Source of the DNA: an uncultured Lachnospiraceae bacterium
Lineage (GTDB): Bacteria; Bacillota; Clostridia; Lachnospirales; Lachnospiraceae
Direction: 5' to 3'
NCBI GenBank assembly: GCA_937965795.1
Contig: CALCMD010000037.1
Coordinates: 14,049 to 78,048 of the forward strand
Length of the DNA stretch: 64,000 nucleotides
Shown here: positions 9,701 through 19,371 of the stretch, one piece after another
How the letters are laid out: each line of letters opens with the position of its first letter
How positions within the stretch are numbered: the first letter of the stretch is position 1
The notes under the pieces: model-generated
Told to the model about the DNA's origin: nothing
The model's database searches: none
The model's input: only the letters and a program-made list of their open reading frames with translations
Translations under genes and position numbers: made by a program

Positions 9701-12700
9701 CACAGGTACCATCCCGCTGTATCCCTGTAATACCGGCTGCATACCAAGCTTTCTCATAATCAACTGGTTTTTCCGTGCAAGCTCCGTTCTGGAAGTGAAC
9801 CAGGAATCATGCACCGGACCGCCGTATCCGGACAGATTCGCCATATACGCCCACGCATAATAGGCTGGCCCTGCAATATAATCTTTAATGTCCTCATGGC
9901 TGTATCCCAGGGTATCCAAAAATTCTCTCCACACTTCTTCCTGCCCGGTAATGTCAAGAACCAGGTTCACTCCGTTTAAAGCGAGCCAGTCCAGCTCTTT
10001 GCGCCATTCACTCTCACCCCAGAACGGCATAGAGTAGGACATCGTACAATAGTTATACGCATAACGCACAGGAACCTTGCACTCTTTATGCACCTTTGCA
10101 CCCACAGGCACGACTGCGGCGGGCATCTTCACCTGATTTCCCACCTGGGTGATCGATACATTGCAATAATATTTCAGATAATAGTTTAAACCGGAGGCAA
10201 GAGATACGCCGTCATTTCCGGTAATCTGGATTTTGCCGTCGGGAGCATCTTCAATCTCATAATAATCATACGTTCCTTCCTCACCCAGTACAAAGGTAAA
10301 CCAGTCTGTATAGGCAGCCCCCACGTTCCGGCTGATAATCCCTTTTACTTCCTCTATCGTATCCTGCGCCGTCACATCCACATCATAGCCGGAATCTGCA
10401 TAGGCAACCGGCGCCGCAAATACTGCTTTCTTTGCATCGCCAATTCGGTTTCCTTTGATACGGATTTCATTTAAAACCGCTTTTTCATTTTCCGAATGAT
10501 ATTCCAGCAGGATTCTCACACTGCTTGCCGTCACGCCATTCGCCGGATAAACCTCTCCCTCCGCCGGGCAGGAATCCTTACTTGTCTTTTCCGCGAGTTT
10601 CGAATAATTCTGTCCATCCTTACTATAGTACAGGGAATACTGGGAATACCCCTGAGACGGCGTATAAACTTCTATTTCTGACAGGCTGTATTCTCCATCC
10701 AGACCAATATCGACATAGGCCGGATACTGTTTCGCCGTCCAGGTATTCGTCTTGTTTCCGTCTACGATTCTCTCCACCGTATCCTGATTGTAGTTTGTGT
10801 GCAGCGCTGTAGTTTTCCACGCAATGTTTTCCAGATCCGCTTCATTCAGCGCCGCTTCGTTGGCAAGAAGCTGGAACTCCGAAAGCTGAGGAATGACTGA
10901 CTTTGCCGCTTCATTCCCCGCTGCAAAAACGACCTTTAAGGTCTGGTATTCTACTTCTTTGGTATTCAGCTCCGTCAGATCACTCACGGAAATATGCGTA
11001 TTGTTGTTTTCGGACGACGTACCAATACTGCCGGAGGTAATCTCCGCATATTCGGAACTTCCTCTCTTCTTTCCATAAATGGTAAAGTCATATGCAGCGC
11101 CGGACGCATCCTCTTTCATGCCAAGAACAAACTGGCGGATTTTCTGGTCTACATCCAGCCGCACCTCCACGAAAGGCAGCGTACCGTTTTCCGCCTCAAT
11201 TTCTGAAAAGGTCTTTGTATGCAGCGGCGCGGATGTCGTGAAGTCTCCGTCTACCACACGGTATTTATCCGCTGATTCATTCACGCTCTCCTCCATCGTG
11301 ACCTGCTGCTGCCTGGTCGCCGCAATATTTTCCAGGTTCACAACCTCTTCCACGCCATTATCCACATAAACTTCCACTTCTGCGATTGCAGGCCAGAACT
11401 GACCTGCCGCACCGCCGGTCAGCGGATTTGCCAGCGTCACATACAGATGAGACATTGCCTGGGGCGATTCAAACACATACTCATAGCCCTCGCTTAGAAT
11501 CGCGGTCTTTTCCGAACCATCTACGGCAATCAGATCGCTCGTCACGCCATTGAGCGCATATTTCAGGCTGACATCCATGCTGCGGTCCGCATGGCTCTCG
11601 AATTTCAGAACTACCTTTTTTACACATTTTGTATTTGCCGCCGGAAGCTGGATCTCTACCGTGCACGGCCAGTTTGCGCCGTTGTTGATCCACAGGGTAG
11701 ACGGATTTCCGTCCACCATTTTATCCGGCGTACTGGAGCCCTGTGACGACGGAACCGTAAAGGTCGCTTCTGACGCAACATTGGTCAGGTTCTCCACAGG
11801 CTCCTCTGTTTTTGTCTGCCCCTGGTAGATTTCCACCTCGTTCAAAAGCGGCCAGCCGTTTCCTGCTGCATTTCCCAGTCTTACGACCAAAGATTTCACT
11901 GTTTTCGGCGCATCTGACAAATCCAGGGTAATCATGCTGTTTTCTTCCGTATCGGAACGTTTCAGCGTCTGTTCCCCCAGCGGTTCCCAGGCCGCATCGT
12001 CACCGGATTTTGCATAAACCGTGCAGGTAAACTGATATGTATCAACCTGATTCGCATTATCCGCTTTCAGCGTGGCGACGATGATCTTTCTGATATTCTC
12101 CTTTGCCTGCGCAAAGTCCAACTGAATCCACGGAAGGTCATACGGCTCCTCCTGTCCTGCGCAGGCATTCTGATAATCTGTTATGCTTCCTCTGTACAGA
12201 CCTGCAACGGATGCGCGGTTCCCGTCATTGACATTCTTCTTTGGATTCGCTGTTTCCGCACTCTGAATGGATACTGCCGCCGCTTCCGGAGCTACATTTA
12301 CCAGAACTTCCTCTGTCTTTGCCTGATCCTGATAAATCTCAACCTCTGTCAGAAGCGGCCAGCCATTGCCTTTCCCATTTCCCAGCCGGACAACCAGTGA
12401 TTTCACTGTGAGCGGGGTCTCCAGCTCCAGCGTCCACGCGCTGTTTTCCGCAGTATCCGAACGCTTCAGAACTGACGCTCCAATCTCGTTGTACGTCCCT
12501 TCTTCGCTGCTCTTTGCAAAAACCGTGCAGGTAAACTGATACGCATCCACCTGATTCGCATTATCTGCTTTCAGCGTACCCAGTACGATCTTTTTCACGT
12601 TGCTCTTCGCCTCCGCAAAATCCATCTGAAGCCACGGCTGATTATAGGGCGCCTCTTGCGAAGGATACTGCGCCTCATATCCCGTAATTGTCCCTTTGTA

Positions 12701-12916
12701 TAAACCGGCTATCGTGTTCCAGTTTCCGTCTTTTACATTGTCCTTCGGGTTTGCATCCGGCGGCGTACTGCAAATAGAAACTTCTGCCTCCCCCGCAATG
12801 TTCACCAGCGTTTCTGCCTCTTTTTCCTCTGCTCCCGCAGTCACGGGCACTGCCGTAAATGTCATCAGCAATGCCAGCAGGACGCTGAGCGTCCTCTTCC
12901 AAAACTTCCCTCTCAT
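6785..12916 (-). CDS. Secreted GH89 alpha-N-acetylglucosaminidase with six F5/8-type (CBM32-like) modules
   Basis: Extracellular enzyme expected to remove terminal alpha-linked GlcNAc, for example from gastric mucin glycans. After a signal peptide (MRGKFWKRTLSVLLALLM...) come five N-terminal discoidin-like modules, the first two near duplicates, then the GH89 core, a further discoidin-like module and a duplicated C-terminal module of unknown type. In the core, DPFHEGG places the acid/base Glu at about residue 1140 and APEGSQNN the nucleophile at about 1267; the spacing agrees with human NAGLU and the Clostridium perfringens enzyme. The 2043-aa frame could extend to 13054, but the promoter lies inside that extension and AGGAGGT precedes the ATG at 12916. 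No LPXTG or other anchor is seen. Confidence 0.93.
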   Translation of the reverse strand: MRGKFWKRTLSVLLALLMTFTAVPVTAGAEEKEAETLVNIAGEAEVSICSTPPDANPKDNVKDGNWNTIAGLYKGTITGYEAQYPSQEAPYNQPWLQMDFAEAKSNVKKIVLGTLKADNANQVDAYQFTCTVFAKSSEEGTYNEIGASVLKRSDTAENSAWTLELETPLTVKSLVVRLGNGKGNGWPLLTEVEIYQDQAKTEEVLVNVAPEAAAVSIQSAETANPKKNVNDGNRASVAGLYRGSITDYQNACAGQEEPYDLPWIQLDFAQAKENIRKIIVATLKADNANQVDTYQFTCTVYAKSGDDAAWEPLGEQTLKRSDTEENSMITLDLSDAPKTVKSLVVRLGNAAGNGWPLLNEVEIYQGQTKTEEPVENLTNVASEATFTVPSSQGSSTPDKMVDGNPSTLWINNGANWPCTVEIQLPAANTKCVKKVVLKFESHADRSMDVSLKYALNGVTSDLIAVDGSEKTAILSEGYEYVFESPQAMSHLYVTLANPLTGGAAGQFWPAIAEVEVYVDNGVEEVVNLENIAATRQQQVTMEESVNESADKYRVVDGDFTTSAPLHTKTFSEIEAENGTLPFVEVRLDVDQKIRQFVLGMKEDASGAAYDFTIYGKKRGSSEYAEITSGSIGTSSENNNTHISVSDLTELNTKEVEYQTLKVVFAAGNEAAKSVIPQLSEFQLLANEAALNEADLENIAWKTTALHTNYNQDTVERIVDGNKTNTWTAKQYPAYVDIGLDGEYSLSEIEVYTPSQGYSQYSLYYSKDGQNYSKLAEKTSKDSCPAEGEVYPANGVTASSVRILLEYHSENEKAVLNEIRIKGNRIGDAKKAVFAAPVAYADSGYDVDVTAQDTIEEVKGIISRNVGAAYTDWFTFVLGEEGTYDYYEIEDAPDGKIQITGNDGVSLASGLNYYLKYYCNVSITQVGNQVKMPAAVVPVGAKVHKECKVPVRYAYNYCTMSYSMPFWGESEWRKELDWLALNGVNLVLDITGQEEVWREFLDTLGYSHEDIKDYIAGPAYYAWAYMANLSGYGGPVHDSWFTSRTELARKNQLIMRKLGMQPVLQGYSGMVPVDIAQKAKGDYALGSSDVIAQGGWCSFQRPYMLRTTTAAYQKYAKLFYQCQEQVYGKVSDYYATDPFHEGGNTGGMNTADVSRNVLAAMMEYNPEAVWVIQSWQGNPSNGLLSGLEGNREHALVLDLYAEKTPHWNETNANKYGGGNFANTPFVYCMLNNFGGRMGLHGHMDNIVSGVVTAANTSPVMSGIGIAPEGSQNNPVLYDLLFETVWCEDASQDLTEINTEEWLKKYVTRRYGAESENAYQAMRILENTVYKASFNNLGQGAPESYVNARPNTSISAASTWGNAVISYDMAELEKAAKLLLQDYEQLKDSDGYLYDLADILKQVLSNTAQSRHSQMVAALNAGDLEAFTAASDEFLALIDKVEEVLGTREEFLLGTWVERAKALADGADEFSKDLYEFNAKALVTTWGAYPQAESGGLKDYSNRQWAGLTRDFYKERWSMWIARQKEALAGNNPGNINWFAFEWAWARANTEYTTKASGADLQALGREILKDYSSITPAADDSNDYPVEKMTLKEIGSQESTKGEDQNLAKFVLDGDTRTYWHTSWTNDDQNSYDNHYLVLELEEETELAGLRYLPRQDGAVNGIITGYEIYVSSDGETYELAAQGNWAADKNWKLTAFSETKKAKYVKFVTTAAQSVNSNKFSSAAEIRLTVPQKEESVGKLGGYTLSLKGNIGINFYMELNQSVAESGAAYMQFTLPDGSVQKIPAKDALKTTMGGKTYYVFSCDVAAKEMTDEIRAQVVVPGDAEDETRYSAEYTYSVKQYADYLFAHKDGNEEYERAAELIKSMLNYGSYAQKYFSHNVDALANEADYITEAEKDVSEVTAELLEAYRNSAEQKNDFVKFEGSNLVLLSQTTLKLYFTLDETKVDQIVFTCARGGKEQELKKTKSGQYYFVEITDIAAKDLDEEYTVTISDGETDFQVTYSVMAYCYNVLTREITDQRTKELKDVIAALYLYNQEANVYFEP
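11820..12810 (-). repeat. Tandem duplication of the first two CBM32-like modules
   Basis: Two coding units of about 490 bp encode near-identical modules. Both carry LYKG/LYRG-ITxY, the DNANQVD(A/T)YQFTC(C)TV core, LKRSDT and GNGWPLLxEVEIYQ. They point to a recent in-frame duplication in the GH89 gene. Confidence 0.85.
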
Positions 12917-12947
12917 ATGTACCTCCTGACCTTTTTCTATTATTTTC

Positions 12948-12976
12948 AGTATAACAAACGTTTTTGGAATCTTCAA
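12948..12976 (-). promoter_or_regulatory. Promoter of the GH89 operon
   Basis: Minus strand TTGAAG (12971-12976), 17-bp spacer, TATACT (12948-12953), 31 bp before the start codon at 12916. Because it lies downstream of the alternative ATG at 13054, it settles the GH89 start. Confidence 0.7.
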
Positions 12977-13055
12977 CATATGTATCCGCAAAAATCCGCA
13001 AATATTTGGTAAAATTTTCTCATTCTGTTTCTCATGAAGCGCTCTCCTGTGCATG

Positions 13056-13094
13056 AAAAAGCTGCCGCAGAATCGCCTGATCCTGCGGCAGCTT
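13056..13094 (-). terminator. Terminator of the trp operon
   Basis: Minus strand hairpin with the 12-bp arms AAGCTGCCGCAG and CTGCGGCAGCTT followed by five T residues, located 11 bp past the trpA stop. It separates the trp operon from the GH89 operon. Confidence 0.92.
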
Positions 13095-13104
13095 CTTCTC
13101 CCTG

Positions 13105-13881
13105 TTATACCGCCTGCACCGCTTCTTTCATTTCTTTTACATATGCCGCCACATAGGGCACACAGTCCTCCCCGTATTTCTCACAGAGCCTTACGATTGC
13201 GGAGCCTACGATCACTCCATCCGACGAAGCAGCCATTTTCCTGGCCTGCTCCGGCGTGGAGATACCGAATCCCACGGCGCAGGGAATGTCCTTTGCCTGC
13301 TTCACAAGCTCTATCATAGCACCAATGTCCGTGGTGATGTCCGAACGTACCCCTGTGACTCCCAGTGAGGAAACACAGTACACAAATCCGCTGGCCTCCT
13401 TTGCAATCATCGAAATCCTCTCATGGGACGTCGGAGCAATCAAAGAGATGAAGTCCAGGCCATACTGCCTGCACAGCCCGTCAAATTCTTCCTTTTCTTC
13501 ATAAGGAACGTCAGGAAGAATCAAACCGTCCATGCCAAGCCCGGACGCTGTGCTTATGAACTTTTCCGTTCCATAAGAAAAGACCACATTGGCGTAGGTC
13601 ATGAACACCATAGGGATATCCGTCTTTTTTCGAATCCTTCTTACCATATCAAAAATCTTATCCGTCGTCGTCCCGCCTGCAAGAGCCCGCGCGCTGGCGG
13701 CCTGAATCACAGGCCCTTCCGCCGTCGGATCGGAAAACGGAATTCCAAGCTCGATCAGATCCGCCCCGTTTTCTTCCATTGTATAAACCAACTGCTCCGT
13801 GGTCTCCAAAGACGGGTCGCCGCAGGTAATAAAGGGTATGAAAACTTTCCCGTCCGCAAACGCTTTTTTCATCTTACTCAT
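13105..13881 (-). CDS. trpA: Tryptophan synthase alpha chain
   Basis: Cleaves indole-3-glycerol phosphate to indole, which is channelled to TrpB. The 258-aa product has the alpha-subunit barrel motifs: catalytic Glu in [16 protein letters not shown], the second catalytic Asp in the PDVPYEE segment and the phosphate site GFGIS and GVIVGSAIV. The longer frame from 13917 is rejected because GGGAGG lies properly before the ATG at 13881, which overlaps the end of trpB by eight bases. Last gene of the trp operon, followed by a strong terminator. Confidence 0.96.
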   Translation of the reverse strand: MSKMKKAFADGKVFIPFITCGDPSLETTEQLVYTMEENGADLIELGIPFSDPTAEGPVIQAASARALAGGTTTDKIFDMVRRIRKKTDIPMVFMTYANVVFSYGTEKFISTASGLGMDGLILPDVPYEEKEEFDGLCRQYGLDFISLIAPTSHERISMIAKEASGFVYCVSSLGVTGVRSDITTDIGAMIELVKQAKDIPCAVGFGISTPEQARKMAASSDGVIVGSAIVRLCEKYGEDCVPYVAAYVKEMKEAVQAV

Positions 13882-15058
13882 GAATATCCTCCCCTCTGTA
13901 ACGCGCGATAGCCGCACAGTCCTTATCTCCCCGCCCGGAAATATTGATTACAATCATCTGTTCTTTCCCCATCTTCGGCGCCAGCTTTCTGGCATATGCG
14001 ACTGCATGGGCGCTCTCGATCGCCGGAATGATGCCTTCCGTCCTGGACAGGTATTCAAACGCATCGACTGCCTCATCATCCGTCACTGCTACATACTGCG
14101 CGCGGCCTGTGTCATGCAGCCAGGCATGTTCCGGCCCTATGCCCGGATAGTCAAGCCCCGCCGAGATCGAATAGACCGGCGCGATCTGTCCGTATTCATC
14201 CTGGCAGAAATAAGATTTCATCCCGTGGAAAATCCCCAGCTTTCCTGTAGCGATGGTCGCCGCTGTCCGGGCAGTATCCGCACCTCTTCCCGCCGCCTCG
14301 CATCCGATGAGCCTTACCTCCGGATTCTCAATAAAATGATAAAAGGCGCCAATGGCGTTAGAACCGCCTCCCACACATGCCAGCACGGCGTCCGGAAGCC
14401 TGCCCTCCTTTTCCAGTATCTGTTCTTTGATTTCTTTTGAGATTACTGCCTGGAAGTCCCTTACAATCGTCGGGAATGGATGCGGCCCCATCACCGAGCC
14501 GAGGACATAGTGCGTATCTTCAATCCGGTTCGTCCACTCCCGCATGGTTTCTGACACAGCGTCCTTCAGCGTCGCTGTTCCCGAATCTACCGGATGTACT
14601 TTCGCACCCAGCAGACGCATCCGGTAGACATTCAGCGCCTGACGCTCCGTATCCTCCCTTCCCATGAAAATTTCACATTCCATACCCATAAGCGCCGCCG
14701 CCGTAGCCGTAGCCACTCCATGCTGTCCCGCGCCTGTTTCGGCAATGACACGCGTCTTTCCCATTTTCTTTGCCAGAAGCACCTGCCCCAGCACATTGTT
14801 GATCTTGTGCGCCCCTGTATGATTCAAATCTTCTCTCTTTAAATATATTTTAGCGCCTCCCAGATCTTCCGTCATATGCGCCGCATAATACAGGCGGGAC
14901 GGCCTTCCCGCATATTCATTCAGAAGTTCCGTCAGCTCCCTGTTAAACGATTCCTCCTTTTTATAGTGATTGTACGCCTCCTCCAGCTCAATTACTGCAT
15001 TCATCAAAATCTCCGGTATATACTGTCCACCGTGAATCCCAAAACGTCCTTTTGACAT
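13874..15058 (-). CDS. trpB: Tryptophan synthase beta chain
   Basis: PLP enzyme that joins indole and serine to make tryptophan. The 394-aa product shows the PLP lysine in [13 protein letters not shown], the phosphate-binding GGGSNAIG and the ETGAGQHG segment, all typical of the TrpB1 class that pairs with TrpA. The ATG at 15058 follows AAGGAGGAAGTC, so the extension to 15091 is unlikely. It starts 10 bp after trpC directly, with no trpF between, although trpF is the usual neighbour at this point. Confidence 0.97.
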   Translation of the reverse strand: MSKGRFGIHGGQYIPEILMNAVIELEEAYNHYKKEESFNRELTELLNEYAGRPSRLYYAAHMTEDLGGAKIYLKREDLNHTGAHKINNVLGQVLLAKKMGKTRVIAETGAGQHGVATATAAALMGMECEIFMGREDTERQALNVYRMRLLGAKVHPVDSGTATLKDAVSETMREWTNRIEDTHYVLGSVMGPHPFPTIVRDFQAVISKEIKEQILEKEGRLPDAVLACVGGGSNAIGAFYHFIENPEVRLIGCEAAGRGADTARTAATIATGKLGIFHGMKSYFCQDEYGQIAPVYSISAGLDYPGIGPEHAWLHDTGRAQYVAVTDDEAVDAFEYLSRTEGIIPAIESAHAVAYARKLAPKMGKEQMIVINISGRGDKDCAAIARYRGEDIHE

Positions 15059-15068
15059 GACTTCCTCC

Positions 15069-15851
15069 TTATTGATCTCCGCGCAATTCATCCAGCATTG
15101 CCTTTTTATCCTTCGCGCGCATCAGCGTTTCCCCGATCAGCACGCCGTCTGTTCCATTTTCATAAAGTTTTGCAATATCCTGCGGGGTACGTATGCCGCT
15201 CTCGGAAACATACAGGCGCTCTTCCGGTATCTGCTTTCTCAGCCGGATACTGGTATCCACATCTACCTGAAAGGTCTTCAGATCCCGGTTATTTACGCCG
15301 ATGATTCTGGCTCCCGCCGCCAGCGCACGCTCTGCTTCTTCCGCTGTATGAACTTCCACCAGCGCCGAAAGCCCCAGACGGTGCGCCAGCCTCAGATACT
15401 CCCGGAGCTGTCCGTCGCTTAAGATCGCACAGATCAGAAGCACCGCCGAAGCGCCCAGAAGTTTTGCCTCATAAATCATATAGGCGTCCACGGTAAAATC
15501 CTTGCGCAGTACCGGAATTTTCACTGTCTCTGCGATTTCTTTCAGATACTGGTCGCTCCCCTTAAAATAATAGGGTTCCGTGAGACAGGAGATCGCCCCT
15601 GCCCCCGCTTTTTCGTAATCTTTTGCAATCGCCAGATACGGAAAATCCTCTGCAATCACGCCTTTTGAGGGAGACGCCTTTTTCACTTCACAGATAAAGG
15701 TGAGCCCTTTCTTCTTTAATGCCTGTTCGAAAGGAAATTCACCGGAAACCGGAAGCGCTTCGGCCTTCTTCTTCACAGCTTCCAGAGGAACCTCCTGCTT
15801 TTTCCTCTCGATTCTCCGTATCGTCTTTGCCGCTATCTCATCTAAAATCAT
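15069..15851 (-). CDS. trpC: Indole-3-glycerol phosphate synthase
   Basis: Closes the indole ring by decarboxylating CdRP. The 260-aa product has the single-domain TrpC length, with [13 protein letters not shown], the catalytic [34 protein letters not shown] and SESGI motifs in order. There is no C-terminal TrpF fusion, so phosphoribosylanthranilate isomerase is not supplied by this gene. Eleven bases separate it from trpD. Confidence 0.97.
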   Translation of the reverse strand: MILDEIAAKTIRRIERKKQEVPLEAVKKKAEALPVSGEFPFEQALKKKGLTFICEVKKASPSKGVIAEDFPYLAIAKDYEKAGAGAISCLTEPYYFKGSDQYLKEIAETVKIPVLRKDFTVDAYMIYEAKLLGASAVLLICAILSDGQLREYLRLAHRLGLSALVEVHTAEEAERALAAGARIIGVNNRDLKTFQVDVDTSIRLRKQIPEERLYVSESGIRTPQDIAKLYENGTDGVLIGETLMRAKDKKAMLDELRGDQ

Positions 15852-15862
15852 CTGTCACTCCT

Positions 15863-16870
15863 CTACTGATTGGAACACCGCACGAACTCCTCCAGCTTTG
15901 CCATCGCTTTTCCGCTGTCAATCAGCGCTTCTGCCATGCGCACGCCCTGTTCCATGCTCTCTGTCTTTCCTGCCATATACAGCGCCGCGCCGGCATTTAA
16001 TGCCACGGCATTTCTCTTCGCACTCTTCTCTCCTGCCAGAACCGCTCTTGTGATGCGGGCATTTTCTTCCGGCATCCCTCCTGTCAGTTCCTCTTTCGTA
16101 CAGCGTTCAAATCCAAACTGCTCCGGCGTGATAACATAAGATTCGAATGCGCCGTCTCTGATTTCACAGACCGTCGTCGGTGCGCTCATAGAAATCTCAT
16201 CCAGCTTATCCTGTCCATAGACCACCAGTCCCCGTTTCACGCCCAGATTACTCATGACTTTCGCCAGAGGCTCTACCGCCGCTTCTTCATATACGCCCAT
16301 CAGCTCCATGTTTGCGCCCGCCGGGTTAGAAAGAGGCCCCAGGATGTTAAACACGGTGCGGATTCCCAGTTCTTTTCGAATTGGTGCCACATATTTCATG
16401 GCGATATGGTAATTCTGCGCAAACAGAAAACAGATTCCGATTTCCTTTAACAGCTCCGCACTGCGCTCCGGGGGAATCATAATATTCACGCCCAGAGACT
16501 CCAGCACATCCGCCGCCCCGCATTTGCTGGAAGCCGCCCGGTTTCCGTGTTTTGCCACCGGAATTCCCGCCGCAGCGATGACCAGTGAAGAGGTGGTGGA
16601 AATATTAAAGGAATTCGCTCCGTCTCCTCCCGTTCCCACAATCTCCAGCACATCCATATCATGAAGAAGCTTTATGCAGTGCGCCCGCATCCCTGCCGCC
16701 GATCCCGTGATTTCCTCGATCGTCTCTCCTTTCAGGGAGAGCGCGGTCAGGTAGGCGCTCATCTGCACCTGGCTTGCCTTTCCCTCCATAATCTCATTCA
16801 TGACCTCAAGTGCCGTCTCATAGCTCAGATTTTCTCTTTTTGCCAACGTGTGAATCGCTTCTTTTATCAT
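15863..16870 (-). CDS. trpD: Anthranilate phosphoribosyltransferase
   Basis: Transfers phosphoribose from PRPP to anthranilate. The 335-aa product has the PRPP-loop [14 protein letters not shown], the [21 protein letters not shown] segment in two parts and the N-terminal helical domain beginning [14 protein letters not shown]. Its ATG overlaps the trpG stop (ATGA), implying coupled translation of trpG and trpD. Length and motifs are standard. Confidence 0.97.
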   Translation of the reverse strand: MIKEAIHTLAKRENLSYETALEVMNEIMEGKASQVQMSAYLTALSLKGETIEEITGSAAGMRAHCIKLLHDMDVLEIVGTGGDGANSFNISTTSSLVIAAAGIPVAKHGNRAASSKCGAADVLESLGVNIMIPPERSAELLKEIGICFLFAQNYHIAMKYVAPIRKELGIRTVFNILGPLSNPAGANMELMGVYEEAAVEPLAKVMSNLGVKRGLVVYGQDKLDEISMSAPTTVCEIRDGAFESYVITPEQFGFERCTKEELTGGMPEENARITRAVLAGEKSAKRNAVALNAGAALYMAGKTESMEQGVRMAEALIDSGKAMAKLEEFVRCSNQ

Positions 16871-17439
16871 TTCAATACCTCCAGAAAATTTTTTATCATT
16901 TCTCCCCCCTGCGGCGTCAGTACCGATTCCGGGTGAAACTGCACGCCAAAGATGGGATATTTCACATGTTCTACCGCCATGACCTCGCCGTCCTCAGACC
17001 TGGCGGTCACACGGAGCCTGGGTGGGATCGTTGACTCGTCGGCTGACAGGGAGTGGTACCTTGCCACCTGGAACGCACCCGGCATTCCCCGAAACAGCCG
17101 GTTTTCTCCGCTAACCGTACAGACAGACGCCTTTCCATGTACCATCCGTCCCGCATATCCTACCTTCGCCCCGAAAGCTTCGCAGATCGCCTGATGTCCC
17201 AGGCACACCCCCAGAATGGGGATTTTCCCGCCCAGCTTTTCGACGACCTCCTCACAGACTCCCGCATCCTTCGGCTTTCCGGGGCCGGGCGAGAGGATGA
17301 TCCCGGAGCATTTGGTTTTTTCAATCTCCTCTACTGTATATTCATCATTGCGTATCACCTTTAAATCCGGCTCAAAGCTTCCAACCAGCTGATACAGGTT
17401 ATAAGAAAAACTATCGTAGTTATCAATCAGTAAAATCAT
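16867..17439 (-). CDS. trpG: Anthranilate synthase component II (glutamine amidotransferase)
   Basis: Supplies ammonia from glutamine to TrpE. The 190-aa class I amidotransferase has the start [15 protein letters not shown], the oxyanion segment [13 protein letters not shown], the catalytic Cys in GVCLGHQAI and the His/Glu pair in [10 protein letters not shown]. It overlaps trpE and trpD by four bases at each side. In some Firmicutes this subunit is shared with folate synthesis; here the location argues for tryptophan. Confidence 0.96.
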   Translation of the reverse strand: MILLIDNYDSFSYNLYQLVGSFEPDLKVIRNDEYTVEEIEKTKCSGIILSPGPGKPKDAGVCEEVVEKLGGKIPILGVCLGHQAICEAFGAKVGYAGRMVHGKASVCTVSGENRLFRGMPGAFQVARYHSLSADESTIPPRLRVTARSEDGEVMAVEHVKYPIFGVQFHPESVLTPQGGEMIKNFLEVLK

Positions 17440-18911
17440 CCGTCAATGCCTCCCTTCGCAGCCTCCAGCGCGTTCACGACTGCCTTCGCTTTGTTGATGC
17501 ACTCCTGATATTCCTTTTCCGGTACGCTGTCCGCCACGATACCGGCCCCGGAGCGGACGAATACTTTTCCGTTCTTTGCATAAGCAATACGTATGGCAAT
17601 ACAGGTATCCAGATTTCCCGTAAAATCCAGATATCCGATGGCTCCGCCGTAGATGCCCCGCTTATTATCCTCCAGCTCATTAATGATCTCACAGGCACGA
17701 AGCTTCGGCGCGCCCGAAAGGGTTCCTGCCGGAAGAATGGAATCTACCGCATCAATGGCGTCTTTGTCCTCACGGATTTCTCCCCTCACCACGGAACCGA
17801 TGTGCATAACGTGGGAATACCGCTCGATGCACATATATTTTTCTACTTCTACGGAACCAATCTTACTGATTTTCCCCACGTCATTTCTTCCCAGATCCAC
17901 CAGCATATTGTGTTCCGCCCGCTCTTTCTCGTCCGCAAGCAGCTCTTTTTCAAGGCTTTGATCCTCCTCTTCGGTCTTTCCCCTCGGCCTGGTACCCGCC
18001 AGCGGGAACGTATGCAGCACGCCATCCTCCAGCTTCACCAACGTCTCCGGCGACGCCCCGGCAATCTCCAGATCATCGCTGGAAAAATAAAACATATAAG
18101 GGGACGGGTTTTCCGTCCGAAGAATGCGGTAGGCATCCAGAAGGCTTCCCTCCATCTCCGCCTCCATGCGGTTGGACAGAACCACTTGAAAAATGTCCCC
18201 CTCATGAATATAGTGCTTTCCCCTTTCCACCATCCTGCAATATTCTTCTTTGTCAAACAATGGCTGGAACTCTGTCTTTAACCGCAATGGCCTGACGGGC
18301 GCATATTCTTTGCTTTTCAGCAGAGCCTTTAGATTCCGCAGCTCCAGATCCGCTTTCCGGTATGCCGTTTCTACTTCGTCTGCCGGAAGATTTTCAATCA
18401 GGAAAATTTTCTGCCGGTAATTGTCAAAAGCGATCACCCGGTTAAACAGCATCAAATCCATATCTTGAAAGGACTCTTCATCTCTCGCATCCAGCTTTAA
18501 AGACGGCTCGCTGTATTTGATATAATCATAGGAGAAGTACCCGACCAGCCCCCCGGTAAAGGGCGGCATCCCCGCAAGTTTGGGCGCTCGGTTTTCTTCC
18601 AGAATATGGCGAAGCACTTTCTGCGGTTCCCGTGTCTCCTCTGTATATTCCGTGCTGCTTTTCAGGCGAAGCTTCCCATTCTGACAGCTTACTTCCAGCG
18701 CCGGATCATAGCCGATAAAGGTGTAACGTCCCCACCGCTTGTTTTCCTCCGCGCTTTCCAGCATAAACACGTTTTTTGCAATGTTTTTCAAAATACGGAT
18801 CACCTGCATCGGTGTGACCATATCCGCATACATTTCTGCCCGCACCGGTATCTTCCGATAAATCCCCTTTCCCGCAATCGCTTTTACTTCTTCCAGTGAT
18901 GGATATAACAT
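17436..18911 (-). CDS. trpE: Anthranilate synthase component I
   Basis: Converts chorismate and ammonia to anthranilate; first and usually feedback-inhibited step. The 491-aa protein starts LYPSLEEVKAIA and has the chorismate-binding block: GDIFQVVLSNR, SPYMFYFSSDDLEIAGASPE, LAGTRPRGKT and AGAGIVADSVPEKEYQE. The reading frame stays open further upstream to 19094, but that part is the T-box leader; AAGGAGGAATTAC before the ATG at 18911 sets the start. The N-terminal tryptophan-binding region (ESAEENKRWGRYTFIG) is present. Confidence 0.96.
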   Translation of the reverse strand: MLYPSLEEVKAIAGKGIYRKIPVRAEMYADMVTPMQVIRILKNIAKNVFMLESAEENKRWGRYTFIGYDPALEVSCQNGKLRLKSSTEYTEETREPQKVLRHILEENRAPKLAGMPPFTGGLVGYFSYDYIKYSEPSLKLDARDEESFQDMDLMLFNRVIAFDNYRQKIFLIENLPADEVETAYRKADLELRNLKALLKSKEYAPVRPLRLKTEFQPLFDKEEYCRMVERGKHYIHEGDIFQVVLSNRMEAEMEGSLLDAYRILRTENPSPYMFYFSSDDLEIAGASPETLVKLEDGVLHTFPLAGTRPRGKTEEEDQSLEKELLADEKERAEHNMLVDLGRNDVGKISKIGSVEVEKYMCIERYSHVMHIGSVVRGEIREDKDAIDAVDSILPAGTLSGAPKLRACEIINELEDNKRGIYGGAIGYLDFTGNLDTCIAIRIAYAKNGKVFVRSGAGIVADSVPEKEYQECINKAKAVVNALEAAKGGIDG

Positions 18912-18986
18912 GTAATTCCTCCTTTTCCCCGGTGAGCCTGACAGGCAGCCCTGTTTCACTCTGCCCCATTCTGCCTGAATCAGACA

Positions 18987-19031
18987 ACAAAAAGACCCAT
19001 CCCGGACAAATATTTCTGTCAAGGACGGGTC
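18987..19031 (-). terminator. T-box-controlled terminator before trpE
   Basis: Minus strand GACCCGTCC pairs with GGGATGGGTC and is followed by TTTTTGTTG. Its 5' arm follows the T-box antiterminator sequence directly, as expected for the alternative fold. It ends about 75 bp before the trpE start. Confidence 0.9.
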
Positions 19032-19267
19032 ATCATTTCCCGCGGTGCCACCTTGCTTCACAGTAAAAACTGTGCTCTTGCGAAATGCCTTCACATTTCC
19101 GGCAACTAACGTATGCCTTCACGTCGCAGAATACTCGGTCTTCCCCTTTGACTGCGCCCTCCGTGGTCCATTTGGCAAACTGCGTTCAATCCGGCTCCCA
19201 CCTGCCCGGACTCTCTGGGTGTGCACATCTGCTTTGATCTCCACTTCATCGGTTTCAAGCTTTAACT
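18987..19267 (-). promoter_or_regulatory. Tryptophan T-box riboswitch (trp operon leader)
   Basis: A leader of about 280 nt that senses uncharged tRNA-Trp. Stem I begins near 19255 and contains the AGAGAGTC...GGTGGGAGCC distal loop elements and, on its 3' side, the specifier codon TGG followed by A at 19168-19170 (minus strand). The antiterminator shows the invariant AAGGTGGCACCGCGG at about 19041-19055, and the competing terminator lies at 18987-19031. The TGG specifier agrees with trp control. It fills most of the 460-bp gap between trpE and rplL. Confidence 0.95.
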
Positions 19268-19273
19268 TCTTAC

Positions 19274-19302
19274 AGTATAGTTTTCTTTTCTGAAAATGTC
19301 AA
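19274..19302 (-). promoter_or_regulatory. Promoter of the trp operon
   Basis: Perfect TTGACA (19297-19302), 17-bp spacer, TATACT (19274-19279) on the minus strand; transcription would begin near 19267, just before T-box stem I. Confidence 0.88.
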
Positions 19303-19323
19303 GACTTTTTTCCGGCATAACCG

Positions 19324-19356
19324 AAAAACCGCAGGTATTGTTTCCAATACCTGCGG
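19324..19356 (-). terminator. Terminator of rplJ-rplL
   Basis: Minus strand perfect 12-bp stem (19356-19345 with 19340-19329), loop GAAA, then TTTTT. It sits 15 bp after the rplL stop and just before the trp promoter. Confidence 0.93.
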
Positions 19357-19371
19357 GATGCCTTACGGAAA

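Noticed and set aside
12917..13054. N-terminal extension of the GH89 protein
   Set aside because: A promoter with 17-bp spacing lies inside it, and the signal peptide and ribosome site begin at 12916.
18912..19094. Extended TrpE N-terminus
   Set aside because: This DNA is the T-box antiterminator and terminator; the ribosome site before 18911 marks the start.
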